Source of the DNA: Verrucomicrobiota bacterium
Lineage (GTDB): Bacteria; Verrucomicrobiota; Verrucomicrobiia; Opitutales; Opitutaceae
Reading direction: 5' to 3'
Assembly (NCBI GenBank): GCA_023443455.1
Contig: JAEZUE010000076.1
Coordinates: 1 to 64,000 of the forward strand
DNA length: 64,000 nt
Shown here: positions 31,482 through 39,972 of the stretch, piece after piece
Position numbering within the stretch: the stretch's first letter is position 1
Layout of the letters: each line of letters starts with the position of its first letter
Notes under the pieces: model-generated
Databases searched by the model: none
The model's input: only the letters and a program-made list of their open reading frames with translations
Told to the model about the DNA's origin: nothing
Made by a program: the position numbers and the translations under genes

Positions 31482-32464
31482 TCTCCGCCGAAGAACTCCG
31501 CCTCATCCAAGCCCACTTTCCCTGGTTCTTCCCGGGAGCCGCCTTCGTGTTCGGCGCCTGCATCGGCAGCTTCCTCAACGTCTGCATCTACCGCATCCCG
31601 GCGGAGAAGTCCGTCGTCACGCCCGGCTCGCATTGCGCGTGCGGCCAACCGATCCGGTGGTTCGACAACATCCCGATCCTGAGCTGGCTGCTGTTGCGCG
31701 GCCACGCCCGCTGCTGCGGCCGCCCGTTCAGCGTGCGGTATCCGGCCATCGAGCTGCTCACCGGCCTGGTCTTCCTCGCCTGCGCGCTGCTCTTCCCGCC
31801 CGGCAAGGCGCTCTGCGTGATGCTCTTCGCATCGATGCTGATCACCGCCTCGTTCATCGACATCGACCACATGATCATCCCCGACCGCTTCTCCATCGGC
31901 GGCGCGGTGATCGGCGTGATCCTCGCCATCCTCGTGCCCTCGTTGCATGGGCATGCCGCACCCGCCGGCCTCGACCCGACGATGGGTTTCTTCATCGCCG
32001 GACTCAAATCCGCCACCGACGCCCTGCTCGGCCTTTTCGTCGGCTCGGCGCTCGTGCTCTGGATCGGCCTGCTCGCCGAAGTCGTGTTGCGCAAGGAGGC
32101 CATGGGCTTCGGCGACGTGAAACTGCTCGGCTGCATCGGCGCCTTCGTCGGCTGGAAGGGCGCCGTCTGCTCGGTCTTCGGCGGTGCCATCCTCGGCGTG
32201 CTCGCCACCCTCGTCTGGCTCGTCTTCCGTCGCAAAGATTCGGACACGGCAACACCGGCCGAGGCCCCCGCCGAGGCCAAGACCGCGACCAAGGCGCCCA
32301 TCGAAGCCGAAGGTCCGGAGGGCGAGGCCTCGCCCGGGCTCATGGGCATGCCGGTGCCGTTCGGCCCGATGCTCTCCGCCGCCGGACTGCTCTACGTGCT
32401 CTGGCTCCACCCGTGGGTCGACGCCTACTTCGGCGGCATCGCCGAGGTGCTCAACGGCTTCTGA
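31478..32464 (+). CDS. pilD: prepilin peptidase / type 4 prepilin leader peptidase and N-methylase
   Basis: The 328-residue inner-membrane enzyme cleaves and N-methylates type IV prepilins or pseudopilins. It shows 'G-S-F-L-N-V-C-I-Y-R', a cysteine-bearing cytoplasmic loop (C-A-C-G and C-C-G, in place of the usual C-x-x-C pairs), the catalytic Asp in 'F-I-D-I-D-H-M-I-I-P-D' and the second in 'G-F-G-D-V-K-L-L'. An Ala/Lys/Glu-rich insert of about 40 residues lies between TM segments near the C-terminus. It overlaps aroE by four bases. The only other pilus/secretion gene nearby is the converging GspF-like gene. Confidence 0.92.
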   Translation: MISAEELRLIQAHFPWFFPGAAFVFGACIGSFLNVCIYRIPAEKSVVTPGSHCACGQPIRWFDNIPILSWLLLRGHARCCGRPFSVRYPAIELLTGLVFLACALLFPPGKALCVMLFASMLITASFIDIDHMIIPDRFSIGGAVIGVILAILVPSLHGHAAPAGLDPTMGFFIAGLKSATDALLGLFVGSALVLWIGLLAEVVLRKEAMGFGDVKLLGCIGAFVGWKGAVCSVFGGAILGVLATLVWLVFRRKDSDTATPAEAPAEAKTATKAPIEAEGPEGEASPGLMGMPVPFGPMLSAAGLLYVLWLHPWVDAYFGGIAEVLNGF

Positions 32465-32465
32465 G

Positions 32466-32485
32466 GGCCGGCGCGAACGCCGGCC
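32466..32485 (+). terminator. hairpin after the prepilin peptidase gene
   Basis: GGCCGGCG-CGAA-CGCCGGCC, a perfect 8-bp stem with a tetraloop, starting two bases after the stop codon. The heptanucleotide array follows, so no T-run is present. Confidence 0.4.
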
Positions 32486-32592
32486 GGAGTTGGAAGTTCG
32501 AATTTGGAAGTCTGTCGGAACACCAAACCGCTCCACCAGCCACCAACTCCGAACTTCCAACTTCAAACTTCAAACTTCCAACTTCCAACTAC
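32486..32592. repeat. facing heptanucleotide arrays (4 units and 7 units)
   Basis: On the plus strand GGAGTTG, GAAGTTC, GAATTTG, GAAGTCT (32486-32513) face CAACTCC, GAACTTC, CAACTTC, AAACTTC, AAACTTC, CAACTTC, CAACTAC (32544-32592). The two arrays are complementary in sequence and can form a long hairpin between converging genes. Confidence 0.75.
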
Positions 32593-32606
32593 TCCCTCCG
32601 CCCCGA

Positions 32607-33554
32607 TCACTCGTCCATGATCTTCAGCAGGCTGTCGAGATAACCGGCGTACATCCCGACCACCTTCACCGCCACCCACAACGCCACGCCGAGCAGCACG
32701 AACTGCGGATACCAGATGCTCGCGTGGGTGAGCTTCCGGCCGGCCTCGTCCGCGTAACGGCGCGTCAACCACGCCAGGCTCTCGTCGAGCCGGCCGCTCT
32801 GCTCGCCGGTGCGATACGCCTGCGCAAACTCGGCCGGCAGCTCCGTCTCCCGCAGCAACGCCAGCCCCGGCGGCCGCCCGGCCTCCGCCTCCGCCGCCAG
32901 CCGTCGGGCGAGCGCCACCAGCCTCGGCGCACCGGTCGCGGCGCCCGCCGCGACCCACGCGTCGCCGATCGGCCAGCCCACCGCCACGTAGCCCTCGAGC
33001 ACCGAGGCCAGCACCTGCCGGTCGCGCGCCCGCTGGTAGCCGCCGAACCACGGCAGCAGCGCGAACACCCGCCGCCGCACGCCCCCATGGCGTAACAAAA
33101 CAACGGAAACCGCGGCCGCGACCAGCCACAGCGGCACCAGCACCGCGGCGACCTGCCCCGCGTACGCAAGCGGCGAGCCCAGCACGAGCTGCCGGATGGG
33201 CAACAGCACCGCCCCGAGATGCACCACCGCCAGCGGGTAGAGCGCCGCCAGCACCGCCCGCCCGGCGAGTTTCGCCACCGTCTCATGGTGCGCCGCCAGC
33301 CGCCGGCACGTATCCGGCAACCGCCCCGCCGCCGCCCCGGCGATCAGCAGCTGCCCATCCGGCGCCGGCAACCAGTCCACCGCCGCGAGCTCGTCGGCCA
33401 ATGCCGCCCCCTGCCGCAGCCGCTCCGCAAACACCGCGCGCGCCTTCGGGCTCGGCCCGCCCGGCGCCTCCACCGCCTCGAGCAGCGGCAACCCCGCCTC
33501 GAGCATCTGGGCGAGTTGGAAATACCAGGAGGCGAGCCGGCGGGACGAGGCCAT
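32607..33554 (-). CDS. GspF/PilC-like type II secretion / type IV pilus inner-membrane protein
   Basis: The 315-residue product has two T2SSF domains: an N-terminal one from residue 5 to about 120 ('Y-F-Q-L-A-Q-M-L-E-A-G-L-P-L') and a C-terminal one ('V-L-A-S-V-L-E-G-Y-V-A-V-G-W-P-I', 'Y-R-T-G-E-Q-S-G-R-L-D-E'), with three hydrophobic segments. The family member is the polytopic platform protein of type II secretion and type IV pili, usually about 400 residues; this one is shorter. It is alone here, not in a secretion operon. The start M-A-S-S-R-R at 33554 replaces an open upstream extension with no similarity. Confidence 0.85.
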   Translation of the reverse strand: MASSRRLASWYFQLAQMLEAGLPLLEAVEAPGGPSPKARAVFAERLRQGAALADELAAVDWLPAPDGQLLIAGAAAGRLPDTCRRLAAHHETVAKLAGRAVLAALYPLAVVHLGAVLLPIRQLVLGSPLAYAGQVAAVLVPLWLVAAAVSVVLLRHGGVRRRVFALLPWFGGYQRARDRQVLASVLEGYVAVGWPIGDAWVAAGAATGAPRLVALARRLAAEAEAGRPPGLALLRETELPAEFAQAYRTGEQSGRLDESLAWLTRRYADEAGRKLTHASIWYPQFVLLGVALWVAVKVVGMYAGYLDSLLKIMDE

Positions 33555-33677
33555 GAGGGTGCCCCCAACGATGCAGCTCCGCCCCCGGGCCGCGAGCATC
33601 GACTCGAACTTCCCGACACGACCCACGCCGCGAGTTGAGTCGCGCGCCGTATCCGTTCATCTTGCCGGCGTCACCCC

Positions 33678-34292
33678 ATGACGGCGCCCACCGCTTGGCT
33701 CACCCTCCCCAACGCCATCAGCCTCACCCGGCTGTTGTTGGCCCCCGCCGCGCTCTGGGTCGCCGCACAGGGTCACGGTCCGCTCTACAAATGGCTCTTC
33801 GCCATCGCCGTCGCCACCGATTGCCTCGACGGCGCCCTCGCCCGCCTGCTCAAGGCGCAGACCATCCTCGGAGCCCGTCTCGACGCGGCGGCCGACACTA
33901 CGACCTACCTCGTGTTGTTCTTTGCGGTCTCGTGGCTCTGGCCCGGCTTCGTTATCGACCACGCCCTCCTGCTCGGCGCCGCCCTCGGTCTCTACCTCGC
34001 CAACCACCTCTGGTCCCTCGCCCGCTTCCGCAAGCTCCCCGCCTACCATACCTGGGCGGGAAAAACCTCCGCCGTGCTCATGGCCGCCGGCATGCTGCTC
34101 TGGTTCGTGAGCGGCGTCGGGTGGCTCTTCACCGCCGCGCTGGTCGTCTCACTGGTCTCCGTGGTCGAACAACTGGCGATCACCGCGCTGTTGCCCGCGT
34201 GGCACGCCGATCTGCCGACGCTTCTCCACGCCCTCCGCCTCCGCCACGACGCCGCGACGAAGCGCTCAAGTTCGCCCCCCGCCGACCGATGA
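33678..34292 (+). CDS. CDP-alcohol phosphatidyltransferase family protein
   Basis: The 204-residue integral-membrane enzyme has the complete CDP-OH-P motif: D-G-x2-A-R-x8-G-x3-D-x3-D, seen here as D-C-L-D-G-A-L-A-R ... G-A-R-L-D-A-A-A-D in residues about 50-75. The motif binds the CDP-alcohol and metal. The product could be phosphatidylglycerolphosphate or phosphatidylinositol phosphate; that cannot be told from the sequence. It stands alone upstream of a small gene it overlaps by four bases, ATGA. Confidence 0.9.
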   Translation: MTAPTAWLTLPNAISLTRLLLAPAALWVAAQGHGPLYKWLFAIAVATDCLDGALARLLKAQTILGARLDAAADTTTYLVLFFAVSWLWPGFVIDHALLLGAALGLYLANHLWSLARFRKLPAYHTWAGKTSAVLMAAGMLLWFVSGVGWLFTAALVVSLVSVVEQLAITALLPAWHADLPTLLHALRLRHDAATKRSSSPPADR

Positions 34293-34516
34293 GCGCCCTC
34301 GTGGATTCGGTCTCACTCCTCTCCAGCGTCATGAGCGCCAACCTGAGCACCGCCGCCAACCAGCGGCAGGTCGCCGTGGCCGTGAACGCCGTGAAGACCG
34401 AACAAGCCACCGTCGCCACCCTGCTCGACGCCATCCAGCAGTCCGCCTCCTACGGCTCCGGCGGGCAGGCCCTCTCCAGCGGCGCGGTCGGCAGCGTGTT
34501 GGCGACCACCGCGTAA
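34289..34516 (+). CDS. small YjfB-like 'putative motility protein'
   Basis: The 75-residue product is helical, with 'S-S-V-M-S-A-N-L-S-T-A-A-N-Q-R-Q-V-A-V-A-V-N-A-V-K' that resembles the YjfB family (PF14070, putative motility proteins, usually 60-70 residues). It overlaps the preceding gene with an ATGA junction, so it is probably translated from the same message. No motility genes are nearby in the window; its role is unknown. Confidence 0.6.
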   Translation: MSALVDSVSLLSSVMSANLSTAANQRQVAVAVNAVKTEQATVATLLDAIQQSASYGSGGQALSSGAVGSVLATTA

Positions 34517-34650
34517 AACCCGGGTAGATCGGCGGCGACGACCGGAAACGCCGTTGCCCCGGTCGGTATCGAGGCCAGCATGTTGGCCCATCCCCAGCCG
34601 TCGGCGTGCCCCCTGCCCGACGCACAACCAGAACTCCAATACGCTTGGCT

Positions 34651-35739
34651 ATGGCATCACGACTCCGTCTGCACCGGCGGCTCGTCTCCGCCGCGCTTCT
34701 CGCGGCCCTCGGGGCGGCCACCACGCTCACCGTCGAAGGCAAGGACTTCGACCAACGCCCCGTCAACCAGCGGGCCGCCTCCACCCGACCCCGGCTCCAG
34801 CATGCCGACCGCCTCTCGGCTGCCGACAAACGGCAGGCAGCCCAGGTGGCCAATACGCTCGGCCAGATGGGCTTCTCCGTCGGCCAAATCGCCAAGGCCG
34901 GCAACGGCTCATGGAACGTGCAGGTCACCGGCTTCGACGCCGCCAACGCCCGCGGCCCCTTCCGCGGCTCGATCGTCCGCGCATCGGCCCGCCAAATCCA
35001 GGCCAACCGCACCCAGCTCAACGCCGGACGCGGCAACGCCGTCGCCAACGACTTCGGGCTCGGGCCCGGCGACTGGGGCGGCCCCCAGGGCGACCCGGCC
35101 GGCGGCGACGGCCGACTCGGCGGCTCCGGCGGCTGGGGCGGTTCCGGCGACACCACCGGCGGCGGTCCCACCGGCGGACTCGACGGCGGCGGAGGCCTCG
35201 GTGGCGGAGAAAGCGCTCCCGGCAACCCGGGCGGGGACGACGGCGGTTTCGGCGACATCCTCGGCGGCGGCACCGGTGGCGGCGATGACGGTGGGGAAGG
35301 CATGCCCTCCGGCGGCAATCCCTGGGAGGGCGACGGCGGCGGCAGCGCCGGAGGCGACGGCGGCAACGACGGGTTGGATGGAAGCCTCGGCGGTGGCCAC
35401 CCGCCCGGTGGCGGCGACGGCGGCGGAACCAGCCCCGATGGAGGCGGCGTCTCGCCTGGAGGCGACGACGGCGGTGGCAGCGCCGGGCCCACTGGCGGCG
35501 ACGAGCCACCCGACGAGCCCGAGGACGGTGACGGTGGTGGCGATCCCGACGACCCCGATGAAAGCACCGGACGCTACTCCCGCGACAGCGCTACCCGCAC
35601 GGCCGCCGATCGCACGGCGATGTTGCGTGTCACCATTGGCGCCAACGGCGTGATGGCCATCAACGCCCAGGCGCTCAACCGCGCCGGCCTGATGAACACC
35701 AAGGGCGCCGTGGCGAACGGCAAGGTCGTCTTCCGCTGA
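34651..35739 (+). CDS. secreted Gly/Asp-rich low-complexity protein
   Basis: The 362-residue product has an N-terminal signal (basic residues, then hydrophobic 'L-A-A-L-G-A-A-T-T-L-T-V-E-G'). Residues 25-150 contain a helical portion with N-Q-R and 'A-A-D-K-R-Q-A-A-Q-V-A-N-T-L'. Residues about 150-310 are almost wholly Gly, Asp, Ser and Pro with repeated G-G-D-G/G-G-G-S steps. The C-terminal 60 residues ('R-Y-S-R-D-S-A-T-R-T-A-A-D-R-T') are ordinary again. A secreted flexible linker or matrix protein; no family is recognised. The start is M-A-S-R-L-R-L at 34651. Confidence 0.65.
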   Translation: MASRLRLHRRLVSAALLAALGAATTLTVEGKDFDQRPVNQRAASTRPRLQHADRLSAADKRQAAQVANTLGQMGFSVGQIAKAGNGSWNVQVTGFDAANARGPFRGSIVRASARQIQANRTQLNAGRGNAVANDFGLGPGDWGGPQGDPAGGDGRLGGSGGWGGSGDTTGGGPTGGLDGGGGLGGGESAPGNPGGDDGGFGDILGGGTGGGDDGGEGMPSGGNPWEGDGGGSAGGDGGNDGLDGSLGGGHPPGGGDGGGTSPDGGGVSPGGDDGGGSAGPTGGDEPPDEPEDGDGGGDPDDPDESTGRYSRDSATRTAADRTAMLRVTIGANGVMAINAQALNRAGLMNTKGAVANGKVVFR

Positions 35740-35805
35740 AACGCCCCCGGCAGGGGCGCACCACGCGCTCCTGCCCCGCGCCTTCAGCCTCCCAGCCTGG
35801 GCCAA

Positions 35806-35851
35806 AAACGCTCACTTTTGTGGTACGACCGTATCACGAAAGTGAGCGTTT
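35806..35851. terminator. large palindrome overlapping the end of cbiX (bidirectional terminator?)
   Basis: AAACGCTCACTTT (35806-35818) and AAAGTGAGCGTTT (35839-35851) are perfectly complementary. The spacer contains a second near-complementary pair (GTGGTAC with GTATCAC). Half of the right arm is inside the last codons of cbiX, so the protein ends in the hairpin. It could terminate transcripts from both sides. Confidence 0.5.
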
Positions 35852-36673
35852 CAGCGTTTCGCCAAAACGCCGCGCGAGCAGCTCCACGATCCGCGGATCG
35901 CCGCCGAGCAACTCGGTCATCTCGACCTGCAGCCCGGGATGGCGGGCCTCCGCCGCACGGCAGATCTGCGCCACATCGCCCGCCGGCCCGGCATGCCGAC
36001 CCGGCGCGAGAAACAGCATCGCCGCCACCACCCGCCCGGAATCGAACGGCGGCCGATCGAGCAACACCTCCAGCAGCGGGTCGGCAAACGCGTATTCGTC
36101 GCCCTGCCGCCGCTCCATCGAGCACGGCGCCACCGCCTGCACCGCACCCGCGAGGCGCTCGCACAGCCTCGCGGCCACCGCATCGCGCACCGCCGTGACC
36201 AGCGGTTCGGGACTACCGTGGTCCACCACCGCGACGGCCGCCGCGGTCCCGGGTCCGACGGCGATCCGTTCGCGTACCCGATCTTCCAGCACTTGGGCCA
36301 ACACCCCGACCCCGGCGCCATCCTCGCCAAGCGCCCGCGCCACCCGCACCCGCAGCTCCGGCCAGGTTTCGCCCAGCTTCGCCACGCGCTCGGGCAGGTA
36401 CTCCGTCAGGGCCCGGCTCGGTCCGAGAAAATGGGGTACGACCACGACCTCGGTCGCCCCCGCCTCGGCGACCCGCCGCAGCCACAGCCCGAATGTCTCC
36501 GCCGCCACTCCGTCGAGCTCCGCGGCGGGAATCTTCGCCGAGTGCAGCAGCGACACCGGCGCGACCGCCCGACCCAACCGGGCCCCCAGCGCCGCCGCGG
36601 TGCTGCGCAGCGCCAACGTCGCCGCCGGTCGCAGCGAACCGTTGTCGAGCAGGGCGATCGTCGGCGCAGTCAT
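35834..36673 (-). CDS. cbiX: sirohydrochlorin/cobalt chelatase CbiX-family protein
   Basis: The 279-residue product contains two CbiX/CbiK-type halves: 'I-A-L-L-D-N-G-S-L' in the first and 'V-A-V-V-D-H-G-S-P-E-P' in the second, the second carrying the catalytic His. Members insert cobalt or iron (or nickel) into sirohydrochlorin. The first half has Asn in place of the usual His (D-N-G-S), so the metal site may be asymmetric. It is divergent to rsuA, 95 bp away. The C-terminal end runs into the palindrome at 35806-35851. Confidence 0.85.
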   Translation of the reverse strand: MTAPTIALLDNGSLRPAATLALRSTAAALGARLGRAVAPVSLLHSAKIPAAELDGVAAETFGLWLRRVAEAGATEVVVVPHFLGPSRALTEYLPERVAKLGETWPELRVRVARALGEDGAGVGVLAQVLEDRVRERIAVGPGTAAAVAVVDHGSPEPLVTAVRDAVAARLCERLAGAVQAVAPCSMERRQGDEYAFADPLLEVLLDRPPFDSGRVVAAMLFLAPGRHAGPAGDVAQICRAAEARHPGLQVEMTELLGGDPRIVELLARRFGETLKRSLS

Positions 36674-36768
36674 CGGGGCGCCAAACCGCCACAGCCCGAC
36701 CGCCGCCGCAACCCGAATCCGCCCTCCGGCCGTCTTGCACCGCGGCGGCACACCTGCACCCTCGCCCC

Positions 36769-37467
36769 ATGCGCCGCCGCCTCGACCAGATTCTCGCTTC
36801 CCATGGCTACGGCTCCCGCCGCGAGGTGCGCGAGCTGCTCGACCGTAAACGCGTCACCGTCGACGGCGAAACGGTCCGCGATCCCGCCACCAAGGCCGAA
36901 CCCACCGCGGTGCGCCTCGACGGCCAACCGATCGACTTTCCCGCCGGGGTTTTCGTCCTCTTCCACAAGCCCGCGGGCTGCGTCTGCTCGCACACCGACC
37001 GCGAGGGCCAGCGTATCTACGATCTGCTGCCACCACGCTGGTTGGCCCGCAATCCGGCCGTCACCTCCGTCGGCCGCCTCGACCGCGACACCACCGGCCT
37101 GCTCCTGCTCACCGACGACACCGCGCTCGTCCACCGGCTCACCTCGCCCAAGCACCATGTGGAAAAGGTCTACGAGGCCACGCTGGACCGCGCACCCGAT
37201 CCGACCCTCGTCGCGGCGTTCGCCAGCGGCACGCTTGTGCTCGAGGAGGAGGAGAAGGCCTGCGCTCCCGCCCGCCTCGAGCTGCGCGGCGGCACCGAGG
37301 TCGAGCTCACGCTCACCGAGGGCCGCTTTCATCAGGTGAAACGCATGTTCTCACATTTCGGCTACGAAGTGCGCCGCCTCCACCGCCGCCGCTTCGGGGA
37401 CTACACGCTCGGCGACCTGCCACCGGGCGCGTGGCGCGAGGTCCCGCGGCCGGCGGCGCGGGCGTGA
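36769..37467 (+). CDS. rsuA: pseudouridine synthase RsuA/RluB family
   Basis: The 232-residue product has an N-terminal S4 RNA-binding domain (residues about 1-60, 'R-L-D-Q-I-L-A-S-H-G-Y-G-S-R-R-E-V') and the catalytic domain, whose active-site Asp is in 'V-G-R-L-D-R-D-T-T-G-L-L-L-L'. Further blocks are 'H-K-P-A-G' and 'G-R-F-H-Q-V-K-R-M'. It makes pseudouridine in 16S rRNA (or a related position). It stands divergent to cbiX; pldA follows 50 bp downstream. Confidence 0.92.
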   Translation: MRRRLDQILASHGYGSRREVRELLDRKRVTVDGETVRDPATKAEPTAVRLDGQPIDFPAGVFVLFHKPAGCVCSHTDREGQRIYDLLPPRWLARNPAVTSVGRLDRDTTGLLLLTDDTALVHRLTSPKHHVEKVYEATLDRAPDPTLVAAFASGTLVLEEEEKACAPARLELRGGTEVELTLTEGRFHQVKRMFSHFGYEVRRLHRRRFGDYTLGDLPPGAWREVPRPAARA

Positions 37468-37476
37468 CCGATTTTC

Positions 37477-37503
37477 CCCGCTTGTCGCCGGAGGCGAAGC
37501 GGG
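37477..37503 (+). terminator. hairpin after rsuA
   Basis: CCCGCTTGTCGCC-GGA-GGCGAAGCGGG, a stem broken by one two-base bulge, eight bases after the rsuA stop codon. A related GCTTCGCC/GGCGAAGC hairpin is in the candidate RNA at 23038-23057. Confidence 0.45.
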
Positions 37504-37517
37504 TTCGCTTCGGGGCC

Positions 37518-38702
37518 ATGCAATTCTCCCGGCTCGCGCTTGTCGGACTGCTCGCCTTCTCCACCCTCGGCACCCGCGCCGATCTGATCCTGCGCGCCCC
37601 CGCCACTCCGCTGCCGGCCGGCGCGGAGTTCGTCGTCGAACTCGTCGAGACCAACCCGTCGGCCGAACCTGCCGCCCCGACCACCTCCGAGGCGCTGCCC
37701 TTGCTCGCCGGCCCAGCGGGCGGGGCTCCGGTCTCGGCCGTCTTCACCGCGGCCGACCCGCGCAACACCGCGCCGATCCCAGCGGGCGGCTTCCGCACGA
37801 CCCGGTTCCGCGGCGCACTCCCCACCGAGCTGGTCGGGCTGGTCGTGCTCGACGCGGCGGCCACCGGCGCCGGCCGCGTCGCCGTCGACCTCGTGCCCGC
37901 CGACCCAATACCACCGCTGGCGGAACGCCAGCCGTCCCCGCTCGATCCAACCACCGCTCCGCTGCCCGGTCCGCGCGATCTCGGGCTCTCCCCCCACGAG
38001 CCGATCTATTTCTCCGTGGGCGGCGAGGGCGGCCTCAACGCCCGTTTCCAGTTCAGCTTCAAATTCCGTGCGATCGGGCCCTCCGACGACCGCATCGCCG
38101 GGCGCGGGTTCTGGGAAGACCTCTACGCCGCCTACACCCAGACCTCGCTCTGGGACCTGCATTCCCTCTCCAAACCCTTCACCGACTCCAGCTATCGCCC
38201 GGCACTCTTCTACCACCGCCACGACCTCGGCACCGACCTTTTCGGCGGCCGGCTCGGCCTCGCCGCCGGGCTCGAACACGAGTCCAACGGCAAATCCGGC
38301 GACGACAGCCGCAGCATCAACATCGCCTTCGCCCGCCCGACCCTGCGCTGGGGCGCGGCCGACGACTGGCAGTTCACCTTCTCGCCCCGGCTCTACGCCT
38401 ACCTCGAAAAGAGCGAGAACGCCGACATCGCCCGCTACCGCGGCCATGGCGACTTCCTCGTCGTGCTCGAGCACCCGCGCAGCCTGAAGCTCGCCGCGAC
38501 GCTGCGCTTCGGCACCTCCGGCCGCGGCAGCGTGCTCGTCGACGCCTCGTATCCGTTCTCGAAAGTCAACGACCTGCTCCCGCTCGGGCTGGTGCACGGC
38601 TATCTGCACCTCCAGTTCTTCGACGGCTGGGGCGAAAGCCTCCTGCACTACGACGAGCGCGCCGAGACACAGCTGCGCATCGGCTTCATGGCCGTGCGCT
38701 GA
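37518..38702 (+). CDS. pldA: outer-membrane phospholipase A (OMPLA/PldA-like)
   Basis: The 394-residue product has a signal peptide ('A-L-V-G-L-L-A-F-S-T-L-G-T-R-A') and a proline/alanine-rich segment of about 120 residues. The C-terminal 240 residues are a beta-barrel with the OMPLA active-site signature H-E-S-N-G (His and Ser of the catalytic dyad, with Asn) and flanking 'Y-H-R-H-D-L-G-T-D' and 'R-S-I-N-I-A-F-A-R-P'. It hydrolyses phospholipids in the outer membrane. The N-terminal Pro-rich segment is unusual for PldA. The start at 37518 begins the signal peptide. Confidence 0.85.
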   Translation: MQFSRLALVGLLAFSTLGTRADLILRAPATPLPAGAEFVVELVETNPSAEPAAPTTSEALPLLAGPAGGAPVSAVFTAADPRNTAPIPAGGFRTTRFRGALPTELVGLVVLDAAATGAGRVAVDLVPADPIPPLAERQPSPLDPTTAPLPGPRDLGLSPHEPIYFSVGGEGGLNARFQFSFKFRAIGPSDDRIAGRGFWEDLYAAYTQTSLWDLHSLSKPFTDSSYRPALFYHRHDLGTDLFGGRLGLAAGLEHESNGKSGDDSRSINIAFARPTLRWGAADDWQFTFSPRLYAYLEKSENADIARYRGHGDFLVVLEHPRSLKLAATLRFGTSGRGSVLVDASYPFSKVNDLLPLGLVHGYLHLQFFDGWGESLLHYDERAETQLRIGFMAVR

Positions 38703-38757
38703 GCCCCGGGCGCGAGCCCCATCGCTCGTCGACCGGCGGCAATGGCATCGTTGCGCC

Positions 38758-39858
38758 TCAGCGCAGCTGCAGCGTGTCGCCCTCGAAGGCGAGATCGAGA
38801 CCGGGGATGACGACGGCCTTGCGGTCGCCTTCCTTGCGCACCCGGCCGGCGATCCACGCGTCGTAGCCGCCGGCCTTCGCGGCCTCGACGGTCGCCTCGG
38901 CCAGCTCGGGCGCGACGTACGCGGCGAAGCCGATGCCCTGGTTGAAGGTGGCATAGGCCTCGCGCAACGAGATCGGGCCGGCCTCGCGCAGGAAACGGAA
39001 GAGCGCGGGCTCGGGGCGCAGCTCGGTGATCTCGTAGACGAAGGGCTCGTCGAGGCGCATGAGCTTGCGCCAGCCGTGGCCGGTGACATGGGCCACGTAG
39101 TTGAGCTTCAGATTCCGCCGCTGGCACTCGCGCACGAAGGCCACGTAGATGACCGACGGGGCGAGCAGCGCCTCGCCGTAGGTGCGGCCGTCGCCGATGG
39201 GCGTCAGGTACGACTGCGGGAGCGAATCCGCGATCTTGCGACAAAGGGTGAGGCCGTTGGTCTGCACGCCCGAGGAGGCGAGGAAGACGATGGCGTCGCC
39301 GTCCTTCACGTCGCCGACGATGCGCAGCGACTTGGGCTGGATCTTGCCGATGGCGGAACCGGCGAGCACGATGGTCTTCGGCTCGACGATACCGCGCAGG
39401 GTCGGCGTCTCGCCGCCGCCCCAGACCGCGCCGGCCTGGCGGCAGCCTTCGGCGAAACCCTCGACCAGGCCCTCCATGCGCGTGGCGTCGGAGAACCAGT
39501 CGGAGTCGCCCACGGCGGCGTGCATCGCCACGGAGATCGGGAGCGCGCCGCAGGTGGCAAGGTCGTTGACGATCGTGGCGACCGTATCGATGGCGACTTC
39601 GCGGTAGAGGCACTTGCCGCTCTGCGCGTAGTAGGCGTCGGCCACGAGGTTCTTGGTGCCGAGCCCCTCCTCGACGTGGGCGAGGAAGTGGTCCTCCGCC
39701 TCGATCAGGTACGCGCTCTCACCACGGGTGGACGCCGGCTCGCTGTAGCCGTGGTCGGCGAGCAGGCCGGCGGTGGTGCGGGCCGCCTTCTGGCAGGCGC
39801 GCTTGAACGCATCGAGCTGGTCGTAACGGACGCCGGAGGATTCGTAGGAGAGGGACAT
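38758..39858 (-). CDS. purM: phosphoribosylformylglycinamidine cyclo-ligase (AIR synthase)
   Basis: The 366-residue product has PurM motifs: 'S-Y-E-S-S-G-V-R-Y-D-Q' at the N-terminus, 'A-I-D-T-V-A-T-I-V-N-D-L-A-T-C-G', 'W-G-G-G-E-T-P-T-L', 'F-L-A-S-S-G-V-Q-T-N-G' and 'H-V-T-G-H-G-W'. It performs the fifth step of purine synthesis. It lies 112 bp downstream of purF on the same strand, so the two are likely co-transcribed, with facing heptanucleotide arrays between. The start at 39858 lies 6 bases beyond the repeat and matches the family. Confidence 0.9.
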   Translation of the reverse strand: MSLSYESSGVRYDQLDAFKRACQKAARTTAGLLADHGYSEPASTRGESAYLIEAEDHFLAHVEEGLGTKNLVADAYYAQSGKCLYREVAIDTVATIVNDLATCGALPISVAMHAAVGDSDWFSDATRMEGLVEGFAEGCRQAGAVWGGGETPTLRGIVEPKTIVLAGSAIGKIQPKSLRIVGDVKDGDAIVFLASSGVQTNGLTLCRKIADSLPQSYLTPIGDGRTYGEALLAPSVIYVAFVRECQRRNLKLNYVAHVTGHGWRKLMRLDEPFVYEITELRPEPALFRFLREAGPISLREAYATFNQGIGFAAYVAPELAEATVEAAKAGGYDAWIAGRVRKEGDRKAVVIPGLDLAFEGDTLQLR

Positions 39859-39862
39859 GGGC

Positions 39863-39972
39863 GATTGCGGATTGCGGAATGGAGATTGCGGAATGGCGGG
39901 CGAAGCAAGTTGGCGGTGTTTCGGACCCGGCGCGGACACCATTCCGCATTCCGCAATCCGCATACCGCAATC
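39863..39972. repeat. facing heptanucleotide arrays between purF and purM
   Basis: Five units GATTGCG, GATTGCG, GAATGGA, GATTGCG, GAATGGC (39863-39897) face five units ACCATTC, CGCATTC, CGCAATC, CGCATAC, CGCAATC (39938-39972) across a 40-base gap. The arrays are nearly complementary, so the purF-purM message can form a stem of about 35 bp. The last unit overlaps the purF stop codon region. Confidence 0.75.

Noticed and set aside
17768..34533. GGGTAGATCGGC occurring at 17768 and 34522
   Set aside because: Only two copies, in opposite relation to neighbouring genes, so a regulatory motif cannot be supported.
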